From NCBI GenBank assembly GCA_024637275.1, contig JAGXFS010000017.1, positions 1 to 35,558 of the forward strand: 35,558 nt of DNA. Reading direction: 5' to 3'. Source of the stretch: Acidimicrobiia bacterium. GTDB lineage: Bacteria > Actinomycetota > Acidimicrobiia > Spongiisociales > JAENVV01. Made by a program: the position numbers and the translations under genes. The notes beneath the pieces were generated by a model, which made no database searches, had not been told where the DNA came from, and saw only the letters and a program-made list of their open reading frames with translations. Below are positions 1-8,639 of this stretch, one piece after another. Position 1 is the stretch's first letter. Every line of letters begins with the position of its first letter.

Positions 1-642
1 AGAAGCGAAGTTCTCCGGACTGCCAACGCCGCGACCGCCGGCCACCACGACCGGGGCGGTTTGCAGAGTGAGCCCGCCTTCGGCTTGAACCCGGTCGGCC
101 ACGATCGTGCGAGCGACTGACTCATCCAAGTCCACTTCGATGCGCTGGACCGTCCCCGCGGCCGGAGCGGGTTCAGCCACGACTGCGTGCGGCGTGATCG
201 TCACCAGTTTGCGGTCGGCAGTCAGTGTGGTTTCTTCGAGCAGGGAGCCTCCCCACCGCGTCCGAATCATCGACCAATCTCCGTCGGTGGCAGAGATCTG
301 AACACAATTGGCGACCATCGGAGCGTTCAACAAAGCCCCGACGTGGGCAAGGACTTCGTTACCCCGATCGGTCCCCGGTGCAACGATTGCCTGGGCACCC
401 GATATGAGCATCGCCTGAACCAGGGCGTCCGCCCAGGCCTCCGAGCCGTAGTCAGATAGCAACGGGTGCGTGATCACGTGGACTGTCTCGGCGCCGTACT
501 CGGCCACGGTCGGCGCCAGTGATTCATAGTCACCGAGAATCGCCGCTTCGATTGTCCCAAGCGATCTGGCTGCCGTAAACGCCTGGAGGGTCAACTCGTC
601 GATAGCTCCCCGGTCGTGGTCTACGAGAACGAGGACTTTCAC
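1..642 (-). CDS. etfA: Electron transfer flavoprotein subunit alpha (3' end beyond window)
   Basis: The gene starts at a GTG (640-642) whose first bases overlap the TGA of the beta subunit as GTGA, and stays open for 214 codons to the window edge. The N-terminus MKVLVLVDHDRG is typical of ETF alpha. The last visible residues, PVVVAGGRGVGSPENF, match the start of the FAD-binding domain, where GGRG is the hallmark. The subunit pairs with ETF beta to carry electrons from a flavoprotein dehydrogenase to the respiratory chain through ETF-quinone oxidoreductase. Its place behind a dimethylglycine/sarcosine-type dehydrogenase suggests it is the dedicated acceptor of that enzyme. The C-terminal FAD domain is not visible beyond its first strand. 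Identity is confident; exclusive partnership is inferred. Confidence 0.93.
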   Translation of the reverse strand, partial: MKVLVLVDHDRGAIDELTLQAFTAARSLGTIEAAILGDYESLAPTVAEYGAETVHVITHPLLSDYGSEAWADALVQAMLISGAQAIVAPGTDRGNEVLAHVGALLNAPMVANCVQISATDGDWSMIRTRWGGSLLEETTLTADRKLVTITPHAVVAEPAPAAGTVQRIEVDLDESVARTIVADRVQAEGGLTLQTAPVVVAGGRGVGSPENFAS

Positions 643-1403
643 GTCACGACTCCCAGCTCTACGAGCAGATCAACGATCTTGCTGGCCGATTCGACGCCTT
701 CTCCAAGGACCACAGTGTTCGATACCTGTTCGGGAGCGGGGACCAGTCGGACCTTCTTCTGGCCGCCCGGCGTATGCGGTTGCGGCGAGGCCCCTACTTC
801 GGCCTTGCGCGCATTTAGTCGACCCTTCATGGTCGGATAACGGGGCAAGGTAATACCCTCTTTGACGGCCACGATCGCCGGCATCGTCACGCGATACTCT
901 TCGAGGCCGGCCACCGTTTGGCGCCGGGCTTTGACCACGTCGCCGTCGATGTCGATCGCCTTAATACCCGACACGATCGGTCGACCCAGCGCATGAGCTG
1001 CCCGAATCCCGACTTGATAGCCGCACGAGTCAGCTGACTCGTTGCCGAAAATGATCAGGTCGAATGGCTCGCCGGCTTCGGTCTCGGTGATCGCCCCGGC
1101 GAGCGCCGCGGCGGTCGCCATCGGATCCCAATCATCGGTATCCGTCAGCACAAGGACCGCGTTATCGACCCCAAGGGAGACGGCATAGCGGAGCTGTTCT
1201 TCGGCTTCCTGACCACCCAGGGTCATCACAGTCGACTCACCACCGTGCGCTTCAACCAGTTGCACGGCCAGTTCGACCCCACACTCCTCATGCGGACTCA
1301 TAGCAAAGCCGAGGTTTTTCGTGTCGACGGCCTGTTCATCAGGCGTGATGTTGATCTTGGCGCCAGGTGCCGGTACCCGCTTTACAAGAACGAGAACCTT
1401 CAC
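639..1403 (-). CDS. etfB: Electron transfer flavoprotein subunit beta
   Basis: This 254-residue protein has the usual ETF-beta length. It starts MKVLVLVKRVPAPGAKI, and the K-x-VP near the N-terminus is typical. The AMSPHEECGVELAVQL segment and the central FGNESADSCGYQVG stretch match the AMP/domain-III fold of the family, in which the 'D-x-G-QVG' loop is conserved. Start is GTG at 1401-1403, overlapping the TGA of the upstream dehydrogenase gene by four bases; it overlaps etfA in the same way, so the three genes are translationally coupled. It forms the heterodimer with ETF alpha and should accept electrons from the neighbouring flavoprotein dehydrogenase. Confidence 0.95.
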   Translation of the reverse strand: MKVLVLVKRVPAPGAKINITPDEQAVDTKNLGFAMSPHEECGVELAVQLVEAHGGESTVMTLGGQEAEEQLRYAVSLGVDNAVLVLTDTDDWDPMATAAALAGAITETEAGEPFDLIIFGNESADSCGYQVGIRAAHALGRPIVSGIKAIDIDGDVVKARRQTVAGLEEYRVTMPAIVAVKEGITLPRYPTMKGRLNARKAEVGASPQPHTPGGQKKVRLVPAPEQVSNTVVLGEGVESASKIVDLLVELGVVT

Positions 1404-3904
1404 TGCTTTATCCGCGCATCATCTGGATCGAACAGCGGCTGTGATCCCACCCGCTCGACGGTCACCGGGTAGAGCTCATTCATATACATGACGTTGAGCT
1501 TGGTGCCTTCGACAGCGTGTTCCGGCGGCAGATACGACAACAGCAGGAACTTGCCGAGCGAAGGTGATGCTCCGGCAGTAGTCACGTACGACACCCGGCC
1601 GTGGGCATCGAGAATCCGTTCGCCATCGAGCGTCAGGATCGGCTCGCTGCCCGTCATGTACCGCTTCACACCCGACGCTGACGTGTGATCATCGACCGAC
1701 AAAGTGCATAGCGTGGTGGTGACCGGCGCCTCACGGGCCGCCAGATAGGCGGCCTTCCCGATGAACTCGGCCGACTTGACCTTGGGGCGTGCCAGGCCGG
1801 CCTCAACCGGTGTGAAGTCCGACTCGAGTTCGGCACCCATCAATCGGTAGCCCTTCTCGATCCGACCGGTGGTTCCGTACACCCCTGCGCCGACTGGAAC
1901 GATGCCGAACGCCTGGCCGGCTTCGTAGATGGCATCCCAAAGCGCCGGACCGTCGGCCATGTCAACGTAGATTTCCCATCCCAGATCGCCGACGTACGAG
2001 ATTCGGAACATCCGGGCCGACAAGCCGGCGATCGTCGCCTCTTTGGTGGTTCCATACGGGAAGCCTTCGTGCGAGATGTCGTCGCTCGTCAAGGTCGAAA
2101 CCAGGTCGCGGGCCCGTGGCCCCCAGACACCGATCGTGCAGATGTCTTCGGTCCGGTCGGTCAGAGTGACGGAACCGTCGGTCGGCAGGTGCTTACGGAA
2201 CCATGCCTCATCACGAGGGCCGTCGAACGCTCCGGTAGCCACCCGGAAGTAATCGTCCCCGAGCCGCATCACGGTCAAATCGGCTTTGAAGCCGCCCTTC
2301 TCGGTCAGAAGCGGCGTGTAGATGGCCGACCCGACCGGCTTGTCGACCTGGTTGACCGTCATCTTCTGCATGTAGTCAACAACACCCGGGCCCCCGAAAT
2401 CGAAGATGACAAAAGCCGTGAGGTCGACCATGCCGACGTTCTCGCGCATGGCGAGATGCTCGGCATTTTGGATCGGCGACCACCAGCGGGCATCCCATTC
2501 GTGCTCACGATTTGCTACGCCGTACTTCTCCACGAGATGGGCGTTGGACTCGTACCAGTGGGGACGCTCCCATCCGCCGGCCTGGAAGTAGACAGCCCCC
2601 AGGGCCTGGGTGCGATCGTGGAACGAAGCAACCCGCTGGTTTCGATCTGAGTCCCATTGTTCGCGGGGATGAACGATGCCGTAGGTCTTGTTAAAATGCT
2701 CCGCCGATCGATTGAGGACATGCTCTTCGGTGCGGTCAAATGCATAGAAGCGGGCGATGTCGGACTGATGCGGATCAAGTTCCGGATAGCCGCTGGTCAT
2801 CCACTCGGCCACGACTCTGGCCGTGCCAGGTCCTTCTTTGATCCAGATAGCCGCCGCTGACCAAAGGTTACGAACCTCGACGGTCTCGCCGATGAGCGGC
2901 ATCGCATCTGGAGTTAATGACAGCAACCCATTGATGCCGTACTTGATTTCAGCACCATCAAGGATGTCGCCCATGAGTTCGAGAGCATCCTCAAGCTGTG
3001 CATCGAAGTCTTCCTCGGTCAACGGGAGTTCGGTTGGCGACAGGCGGGATTCTTCGATCGAAGGGATGTCGTTCGGGTGGTGAAAGATTGGACGGTGGGC
3101 ATAGGAGCCAACCTCCATGGATCCACCGGTTTGACGCTCATACATAAAAACGTCCATGTCTCGGATGATCGGGTAACCGATCTCATTGCCGGTTTCGCCG
3201 AGGATCTCGATCGGGCCGACGTCGATCATCTGGTGGACGGCCGGAGTGAGCGGAATCGTGGCGCCAGCCATCTCGGCCATCCGCGGACTCCACACGCCGC
3301 AGGCAATGACGACGTACTCGGCTTCGATCCGGCCCTTGTTCGTTACGACAGCTTTGACCGCTCCGTCGGCAGTTTCGATGTCCAGAACTTCAGTATTCGG
3401 ATGAATCGAAATGGCGTCCAGAGCCAGTGCCTTCTCGCGCATGATCGTGCCCGCTCGAAGCGAGTCAACGACCGAAACCGTCGGGTAGTAACAACCGCCG
3501 AGCAGGATGTCGACGTTGACAAACGGCACCATTTCTTTGATCTCGGCCGGCGTGAGTAGCCGGGCCTCGATCCCCCACGTCTTGGCTGACGTCATGCGGC
3601 GGCGAAGCTCTTCCATTCTCGCCTCGGTACGGGCGAGTTCGATGCCTCCGCAGTAGTTGTTGACGCCCATCTCCTCGTACTGTTTCTGAGAATCGAACGT
3701 GAGCGACGTCATTTCCTTGGAGTGATCGACCGGGAAGATGAAGTTGGATGCATGACCGGTCGAACCGCCCGGGTTCGGCAGCGGGCCTTTATCGATCTGG
3801 ACTATGTCTTTCCAGCCCAGTTCAGCGAGATGACCGACGAGAAAGTTACCGACGATGCCGGCCCCGATCACGACGACTTTGGCGTTTGATGGAAACTCCG
3901 ACAC
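1400..3904 (-). CDS. Dimethylglycine/sarcosine dehydrogenase-type FAD-GcvT flavoprotein
   Basis: The 834 residues match the length of dimethylglycine dehydrogenases. Residues about 8-45 hold a Rossmann FAD site (VVIGAGIVGN), followed by GGSTGHASNF, where His51 is the residue that binds FAD covalently in DMGDH/SDH relatives. An FAO-type domain follows. From about residue 450 comes a GcvT-like folate-binding half (MVDLTAFVIFDFGGPG, later GWEIYVD and a C-terminal barrel). Known relatives oxidatively demethylate dimethylglycine or sarcosine, pass the carbon to tetrahydrofolate as 5,10-methylene-THF and reduce ETF. Start is GTG at 3902-3904 with AAGGAG upstream. It is the first gene of an operon with etfB-etfA and is divergent from the corrinoid operon. 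Dimethylglycine versus sarcosine cannot be decided from sequence; the context favours dimethylglycine. Confidence 0.88.
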   Translation of the reverse strand: MSEFPSNAKVVVIGAGIVGNFLVGHLAELGWKDIVQIDKGPLPNPGGSTGHASNFIFPVDHSKEMTSLTFDSQKQYEEMGVNNYCGGIELARTEARMEELRRRMTSAKTWGIEARLLTPAEIKEMVPFVNVDILLGGCYYPTVSVVDSLRAGTIMREKALALDAISIHPNTEVLDIETADGAVKAVVTNKGRIEAEYVVIACGVWSPRMAEMAGATIPLTPAVHQMIDVGPIEILGETGNEIGYPIIRDMDVFMYERQTGGSMEVGSYAHRPIFHHPNDIPSIEESRLSPTELPLTEEDFDAQLEDALELMGDILDGAEIKYGINGLLSLTPDAMPLIGETVEVRNLWSAAAIWIKEGPGTARVVAEWMTSGYPELDPHQSDIARFYAFDRTEEHVLNRSAEHFNKTYGIVHPREQWDSDRNQRVASFHDRTQALGAVYFQAGGWERPHWYESNAHLVEKYGVANREHEWDARWWSPIQNAEHLAMRENVGMVDLTAFVIFDFGGPGVVDYMQKMTVNQVDKPVGSAIYTPLLTEKGGFKADLTVMRLGDDYFRVATGAFDGPRDEAWFRKHLPTDGSVTLTDRTEDICTIGVWGPRARDLVSTLTSDDISHEGFPYGTTKEATIAGLSARMFRISYVGDLGWEIYVDMADGPALWDAIYEAGQAFGIVPVGAGVYGTTGRIEKGYRLMGAELESDFTPVEAGLARPKVKSAEFIGKAAYLAAREAPVTTTLCTLSVDDHTSASGVKRYMTGSEPILTLDGERILDAHGRVSYVTTAGASPSLGKFLLLSYLPPEHAVEGTKLNVMYMNELYPVTVERVGSQPLFDPDDARIKQ

Positions 3905-3932
3905 GACAGCTCCTTCGAAACCTGCGAAACTT

Positions 3933-3967
3933 GTCCCACGATGCGGGACTCACCTACATCGTGGAAC
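3933..3967. promoter_or_regulatory. Tandem operator-like dyads A and B, dehydrogenase side
   Basis: Dyad A (3933-3949) has perfect 5-bp arms, GTCCC and GGGAC, around a 7-bp centre. Dyad B (3951-3967) starts exactly 18 bp later and matches the reverse complement of A at 12 of 17 positions, including CATCGTGG. The pair lies just upstream of the flavoprotein gene start. A further 11-bp palindrome, ATAAC-C-GTTAT, sits at 3973-3983. Tandem 17-bp sites on nearly two helical turns suggest cooperative binding of a dimeric regulator. The regulator is not encoded in the window; an IclR- or GntR-type protein is only a guess. Confidence 0.55.
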
Positions 3968-4073
3968 GGACAATAACCGTTATCTACACCGGATGTCTAC
4001 CCGGTTGGACCCGTCGAGGGGACCGGTTCGTGGACCCGAAAACACTGGACACGACACCAACCGGACCAGTAGA

Positions 4074-4108
4074 GTCCCACCATATAGAACTGTCCCACAT
4101 CGTGGTTC
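4074..4108. promoter_or_regulatory. Tandem operator-like dyads C and D, corrinoid-operon side
   Basis: Sites C (4074-4090) and D (4092-4108) both begin GTCCCAC and again start 18 bp apart, mirroring the pair on the other side of the intergenic region. D contains the perfect inverted repeat CCAC-ATC-GTGG and matches the reverse complement of dyad A at 14 of 17 positions. C is more degenerate (12 of 17 against A) and covers TATAGA, a possible -10 element for the rightward operon. The rest of the 235-bp intergenic region (3905-4139) holds no gene. Confidence 0.55.
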
Positions 4109-4139
4109 ACGCTGCGGTGGTGCAAACCATGGCGGCCGC

Positions 4140-4844
4140 ATGTCCGATCAAGACGAAATCATCCTTTCGGAACTCAACGACGAGGACCTCGCGTTGCAGA
4201 TGCACGACGATCTCTACGACGGACTCAGCGAAGAAATCGTCGAAGGCACCAACATCCTCCTCGGCCGTGGTTGGGGACCCAGCAAGGTGCTTGACGAAGC
4301 CCTCGTTGAAGGCATGCGTATTGTTGGTATCGACTTTCGCGACGGCATTCTTTTTGTCCCCGAAGTCCTCCTGGCGGCCAACGCCATGAAAGCCGGAATG
4401 GCAATCCTCCGCCCGCTTCTCGCCGAAACCGGAGCCGAGCCGATCGGCAAGATCGTCATCGGAACGGTCAAAGGCGACATCCATGACATCGGGAAGAATC
4501 TGGTCGGCATGATGCTTGAAGGCGCCGGGTTCGAGGTGATCGACCTGGGCATCAACAACCCCGTCGAGGCCTATCTCGAAGCGATCGAAGAACACAAGCC
4601 CGACCTGCTGGGTATGTCGGCCTTGCTCACGACCACGATGCCATATATGAAGGTCGTCATCGATACGCTGAAAGAGAAGGGGATTCGCGACGACTACATC
4701 GTGCTCGTTGGCGGTGCGCCACTTAACGAAGAGTTCGGAGCTGCCGTCGGCGCTGATGCCTACTGTCGGGACGCGGCCGTGGCCGCCGAAACCGCCCAGG
4801 CGCTCATGGCCAAAAAGCGACTGCTTGCGAGTGAGGATGCCTGA
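4140..4844 (+). CDS. Corrinoid (cobalamin-binding) methyl-carrier protein, MttC/MtgC-like
   Basis: This 234-residue protein has an N-terminal helical cap (about 10-90) and a C-terminal Rossmann cobalamin domain. The motif GDIHDIGKNLV puts the cobalt-ligand His at residue 105; the downstream SALLTTT and VGGAP complete the D-x-H-x-x-G...S-x-L...GG signature. It shuttles a methyl group: Co(I) accepts methyl from the substrate methyltransferase (MttB-like, 8636-10168) and donates it to tetrahydrofolate through the pterin methyltransferase (5783-6688). The ATG at 4140 fits the family N-terminus, although an open frame extends further upstream and no strong ribosome site is visible. It overlaps the next gene by 8 bp. 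Confidence 0.92.
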   Translation: MSDQDEIILSELNDEDLALQMHDDLYDGLSEEIVEGTNILLGRGWGPSKVLDEALVEGMRIVGIDFRDGILFVPEVLLAANAMKAGMAILRPLLAETGAEPIGKIVIGTVKGDIHDIGKNLVGMMLEGAGFEVIDLGINNPVEAYLEAIEEHKPDLLGMSALLTTTMPYMKVVIDTLKEKGIRDDYIVLVGGAPLNEEFGAAVGADAYCRDAAVAAETAQALMAKKRLLASEDA

Positions 4845-5460
4845 TCGACCACAGGTACTCGTTATCGCCTGCGGGGCGCTGGCGCGCGAGTACCTTGACC
4901 TCATTGAACGCAACGGGTGGGACAACGTCACCCTGGAATGTCTTCCGGCCAAGCTCCACAACACTCCCAAGCTGATCACCGAAGCGGTGCGGGAGCGACT
5001 TGATCGTGCCGAGGGCTCGTTCGATAGCATCCTGGTTGGATACGCCGATTGTGGAACTGGCGGCCATCTCGACGCGCTGCTCGACGAGCGCCACATTAAG
5101 CGGCTCCCCGGCGCCCATTGTTACGAGTTTTTCGCAACATCGGCAGTCTTCGCCGACTTGCACGACGCCGAACCGGGAACGCTTTACCTGACCGACTATC
5201 TCGCCAAACACTTCGATCGGTTGATCTGGGAAACCCTCGGCCTGGACCGCTGGCCCGAGTTGCGTGACCAATACTTCGGCAATTACACCCGACTGATTTA
5301 CCTCAGCCAGATCGAAGATCCTGAGATCTATGCCACGGCTCAAGAAGCTGCCGACCGTCTCGGACTGGAGTTCGCCCACTTGCCGACTGGTTATGGAGAG
5401 ATGGCCGAGGCGACTGTCCACTTCATGGACCGCCACGCCTCGGTCCGGCCCACCGTATGA
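4837..5460 (+). CDS. DUF1638 family protein
   Basis: The product has 207 residues and starts MPDRPQVLVIACGALAREYL. It looks like DUF1638, a family of unknown biochemical role. Conserved features are three cysteine contexts, IACGAL, YADCGTGG and GAHCYEF, plus an aromatic C-terminal half (YFGNYTRLIYLSQ). The cysteines suggest metal or cofactor handling, which is inference only. Start is ATG 4837, 8 bp inside the corrinoid gene; GTG 4831 is an in-frame alternative. The stop overlaps the next start as ATGA. Position between the corrinoid protein and the pterin methyltransferase implies a supporting role in corrinoid-dependent methyl transfer. Confidence 0.82.
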   Translation: MPDRPQVLVIACGALAREYLDLIERNGWDNVTLECLPAKLHNTPKLITEAVRERLDRAEGSFDSILVGYADCGTGGHLDALLDERHIKRLPGAHCYEFFATSAVFADLHDAEPGTLYLTDYLAKHFDRLIWETLGLDRWPELRDQYFGNYTRLIYLSQIEDPEIYATAQEAADRLGLEFAHLPTGYGEMAEATVHFMDRHASVRPTV

Positions 5461-5786
5461 GTCGCCGGACGGTCAAGAACGAGCTCACCATCATCTACTG
5501 GCGCGACATTCCCGCCCAGGTGACTGCCCGGTCCGGCGCCGCCAAGGCCACCATCGAACTCCCCCGGCGGTTTCAAGCGGCCATCGATCGAGCGGCCAAG
5601 GTGGCGGGTAAAGAGAAATACGACGAGTACATCGGCGAATGGCGTCGCGAAACGTCGACGTGCTCAGACGACTTACAGGCCTCGGTCGATGCCGAGGCGG
5701 CTCGCCTCGGCGAACTGTTCCCGAGAGACCGCCTCGTCGAATTTGTCAACAACAGTGGGATCACTCCAGCGAAGGAATCCGAATGA
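5457..5786 (+). CDS. Small 'virulence factor' domain protein (PF13769-like)
   Basis: A 109-residue protein, starting MSRRTVKNELTIIYWRDIP. The I-x-YWRDIPAQV...RSG segment followed by RFQAAIDRAA is characteristic of the family labelled 'virulence factor' in databases. That label is historical and says nothing about function here. It is coupled by ATGA overlaps to both neighbours, so it is made in step with the methyl-transfer proteins. No catalytic motif is evident. A subunit or maturation factor of the methyl-transfer complex is a reasonable hypothesis. Family assignment is moderately confident; role unknown. Confidence 0.72.
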   Translation: MSRRTVKNELTIIYWRDIPAQVTARSGAAKATIELPRRFQAAIDRAAKVAGKEKYDEYIGEWRRETSTCSDDLQASVDAEAARLGELFPRDRLVEFVNNSGITPAKESE

Positions 5787-6688
5787 CTGATACGGTTCTG
5801 GCCAGCGCCACCAAAGAAGTGGTAATCGGATTCGATCGCCCATTCGTCATCATTGGCGAACGGATCAACCCGACGGGTCGCCTACTGCTCGCGGCCGAAA
5901 TGAAGGCGGGTGATTTTTCGCGAGTCGAATCCGACACTTTGGCGCAGGTTGAGGCGGGCGCCCACATGCTCGACGTAAACGCCGGAATCCCCCTCGCCGA
6001 CGAACCCGCCATCCTGGCGGCCACCATCCGCCTCGTGCAGTCGCTCACCGATCTGCCGCTTTCCATCGATTCCTCCATCGTCGAAGCGCTCGAGGCCGGA
6101 CTCGCCGTGTACCAAGGCAAGGCTCTGGTCAACTCGGTTACGGGCGAAGACGAGCAGATGGAACGGGTGCTCCCACTTGTAGCCAAATACGGAGCTGCGG
6201 TCGTAGCCATCTCCAACGACGAAACCGGCATCTCGGAGGATCCCGACGTTCGATACGAGGTCGCCAAGAAGATCGTCAACCGGGCCGCCGACTACGGCAT
6301 CCCCAAAGAAGATGTCGTGGTCGATCCCCTCGTCATGCCGATCGGTGCCATGCGTACAGCCGGCAAACAGGTCTTCGCCCTGCTCGGCCGCCTCCGCGAC
6401 GAACTGGGTGTGAACACCACCTGCGGCGCTTCCAACATCAGCTTCGGTCTGCCCGAGCGCGAAGGCGTCAACGCGGCATTTTTGGCCATGGCGGCCGGTG
6501 CAGGGATGACCTCGGCCATCAGCAATCCTCTCCACGCCGAGGTAAAGAAGGCGATCATGGCTTCTGACGTTTTGCTCGGCAAGGACAAAGACGCCGCCAG
6601 GTGGATCATGGCTCATCGCAGCCCCGAGGACGCTCTCCGACGCCGGACGGGCACCGGACGCCGCAATCGTGAGGTGCGAACTGGCTGA
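5783..6688 (+). CDS. Methyltetrahydrofolate:corrinoid methyltransferase (pterin-binding, MtgA-like)
   Basis: The 301-residue protein has the pterin-binding TIM barrel shared by MeTr and dihydropteroate synthase. FVIIGERINPTGR lies at the N-terminus, HMLDVNAGIP includes the conserved D-x-N that contacts the pterin, and SIDSS, NSVTGE and CGASNISFGLP follow. The last is typical of MeTr/MtgA rather than of FolP. It moves the methyl from methyl-Co(III) corrinoid protein to tetrahydrofolate, giving 5-methyl-THF. ATG 5783 overlaps the preceding TGA and has AAGGA upstream. The C-terminal 20 bp overlap the RACo gene. Folate biosynthesis use is unlikely given the operon. Confidence 0.9.
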   Translation: MTDTVLASATKEVVIGFDRPFVIIGERINPTGRLLLAAEMKAGDFSRVESDTLAQVEAGAHMLDVNAGIPLADEPAILAATIRLVQSLTDLPLSIDSSIVEALEAGLAVYQGKALVNSVTGEDEQMERVLPLVAKYGAAVVAISNDETGISEDPDVRYEVAKKIVNRAADYGIPKEDVVVDPLVMPIGAMRTAGKQVFALLGRLRDELGVNTTCGASNISFGLPEREGVNAAFLAMAAGAGMTSAISNPLHAEVKKAIMASDVLLGKDKDAARWIMAHRSPEDALRRRTGTGRRNREVRTG

Positions 6689-8639
6689 AACCGCCCGCAT
6701 CGTCTTCACGCCTTCGGGACGCAGGGGCGAGGTTCCCGTCGGCACCTCGGTGCTCAACGCGGCGCGCCAGCTCGGCGTTGACCTCGGTTCCGTATGCGGT
6801 GGGGTTGGCTTGTGCGGTCGCTGCCAGGTCACGCCAACCTATGGCGATTTCCCAAAACACGGGATTAACGTCGCCGGGTCTGCGCTGACCAAATACACGA
6901 ATACCGAGATCGACTACGCCGCCCGCAAAGGCCTCGGCGATGATCGGCGCTTGGGCTGCATGGCCGAAGTTTGCGGCGATGTCGTCGTCGACGTCCCGGC
7001 CACATCACAGGTGCACCGCCAGGTAATTCGCAAAGAATTGGAACTCGTCGACCTCGTCGTCGACCCGGTCAGCACGCTGCACTACGTCCAGATGGACCCG
7101 GCCACCCTCGAAAAGACGATCGGGACTACTCGCCGTCTGACCATGGCACTCAGCGAACAATGGAACCTGGACGCCATCACCGTCGATCCGGCAACGCTGC
7201 GAGATCTTCAGGCAGCCGGGGACAACTGCACGGTCGCTATCCGCGATGGCGTCGTGTCGGCGGTGTGGCCAGGGTTCCATGAGACGACCTATGGCGTGGC
7301 CATCGACGTCGGGTCGACCACGATCGCCGGATACCTCCTCGACCTCATCACCGGAGAACAACTCGCATCGGGTGGTCTCATGAATCCCCAGATTCGCTTC
7401 GGCGAGGACCTGATGTCGCGGGTTTCGTACGTCATGATGAACGATGGAGGCGACCGCCTGCTTACCGCAGCGGTCCAGGAGGCACTCAACGACCTCATCG
7501 GTGACTTGGCCGACCAAGCCGGCATCGAGCGACACGAAATCCTCGAAATCACGTTGGTCGGTAACCCGATCATGCACCACTTGTTCCTCGGCCTTGACCC
7601 GCGGCCACTCGGCGAGGCTCCTTTCAAACTGACCACCGATGAAGCGATCAGCGTCACGGCCAAATCGATTGGCATCGACACACACCCCAATGCGGCCGTT
7701 TACGTGCTCCCCTGCATCGCCGGCCACGTGGGGGCTGATACGGCCGGGGTGATCCTGTCCGACCAGCCGCACACTCGCTCTCCCATTGCCCTGTTGGTCG
7801 ATGTCGGTACGAATGCCGAGATCGTGCTGGGTAACGAGGATCGGCTTCTGGCGGCTTCGAGCCCAACCGGGCCGGCTTTCGAAGGAGCTCAGATTTCATC
7901 CGGTCAGCGAGCGGCACCTGGTGCAATCGAACGGGTTCGAATCGATCGTGAGACGCTGGAACCTCGTTTCAAGATTATCGGCAGCGATGCCTGGTCCACC
8001 GAAGATTCGTCTATGGAGCCGACAGGAATCTGCGGCTCCGGCATCATCGAGGCGGTGGCGGAACTGTTCCTGGCGGGGGTGCTCAGCGAGGACGGGGTCA
8101 TGCTCGATCGACCCTCCGACCGGGTCGTTGCCGACGGACGTACCTTTTCCTACGTTCTTGCCGGCGACATCCTGGTGACCCAGAACGATGTGCGGGCCAT
8201 CCAACTCGCCAAAGCCGCCCTCTATGCCGGGGTGCGCTTGCTCATGGACAAGCTTGAAATCGACACGGTCGACGAGATACGACTGGCCGGTGCGTTCGGG
8301 TCACACATCGACGTCATGTACGCGATGGTGCTCGGACTAATCCCTGACTGCGACCTCAACAAGGTGCATGCCGCCGGGAACGCCGCAGGAGCCGGAGCGG
8401 TCATGGCTCTACTCAACCGCCAGGCCCGTCGCGAGATCGAGACCGTCGTCAGAAAAATCGAAAAGATCGAGACCGCGATCGAGCCCGCATTCCAGGCGCA
8501 CTTTGTTGAAGCGATGGCCTTTCCACACAAGACGGCTGACTACCCGAACCTTTCCCAGAAGATCGAACTACCGCAACGGGCTACGCCCACAACTCAGGGC
8601 CGACGTCGTCGCCGCCCGCCGCAGGAGGATTCCCCATGA
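6669..8639 (+). CDS. RACo-type ATP-dependent reductive activator of the corrinoid protein (ASKHA)
   Basis: The 656 residues are close to the usual size of RACo/RamA-type activases. The N-terminal ferredoxin domain has Cys43, Cys49, Cys52 and Cys97 in plant-type [2Fe-2S] spacing (CGGVGLCGRC...LGC). A linker and middle domain follow, then an actin-like ASKHA domain from about residue 210 (YGVAIDVGSTTIAGYLLD, later LLVDVGTNAEIV and GICGSGI). It rescues corrinoid protein that has drifted to Co(II), reducing it to Co(I) at the cost of ATP. Start GTG 6669 lies inside the methyltransferase gene. All four Fe-S cysteines and the phosphate loops are present, so it should be functional. The stop forms ATGA with the MttB-like start. 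Confidence 0.9.
   Translation: MRCELAETARIVFTPSGRRGEVPVGTSVLNAARQLGVDLGSVCGGVGLCGRCQVTPTYGDFPKHGINVAGSALTKYTNTEIDYAARKGLGDDRRLGCMAEVCGDVVVDVPATSQVHRQVIRKELELVDLVVDPVSTLHYVQMDPATLEKTIGTTRRLTMALSEQWNLDAITVDPATLRDLQAAGDNCTVAIRDGVVSAVWPGFHETTYGVAIDVGSTTIAGYLLDLITGEQLASGGLMNPQIRFGEDLMSRVSYVMMNDGGDRLLTAAVQEALNDLIGDLADQAGIERHEILEITLVGNPIMHHLFLGLDPRPLGEAPFKLTTDEAISVTAKSIGIDTHPNAAVYVLPCIAGHVGADTAGVILSDQPHTRSPIALLVDVGTNAEIVLGNEDRLLAASSPTGPAFEGAQISSGQRAAPGAIERVRIDRETLEPRFKIIGSDAWSTEDSSMEPTGICGSGIIEAVAELFLAGVLSEDGVMLDRPSDRVVADGRTFSYVLAGDILVTQNDVRAIQLAKAALYAGVRLLMDKLEIDTVDEIRLAGAFGSHIDVMYAMVLGLIPDCDLNKVHAAGNAAGAGAVMALLNRQARREIETVVRKIEKIETAIEPAFQAHFVEAMAFPHKTADYPNLSQKIELPQRATPTTQGRRRRRPPQEDSP

Noticed and set aside
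4107-5096. Long minus-strand ORF of 329 codons opposite the corrinoid and DUF1638 genes
   Set aside because: Antisense shadow of strongly supported genes; composition is typical of a reversed high-GC frame and no family is recognisable.
5783-6688. Dihydropteroate synthase (FolP)
   Set aside because: The pterin barrel is shared, but the CGASNISFGLP block and the operon with corrinoid protein and RACo point to the methyl-THF:corrinoid methyltransferase.
7289-7772. Minus-strand ORFs opposite the RACo gene
   Set aside because: Shadows of the activase frame, with no ribosome site or recognisable motif.
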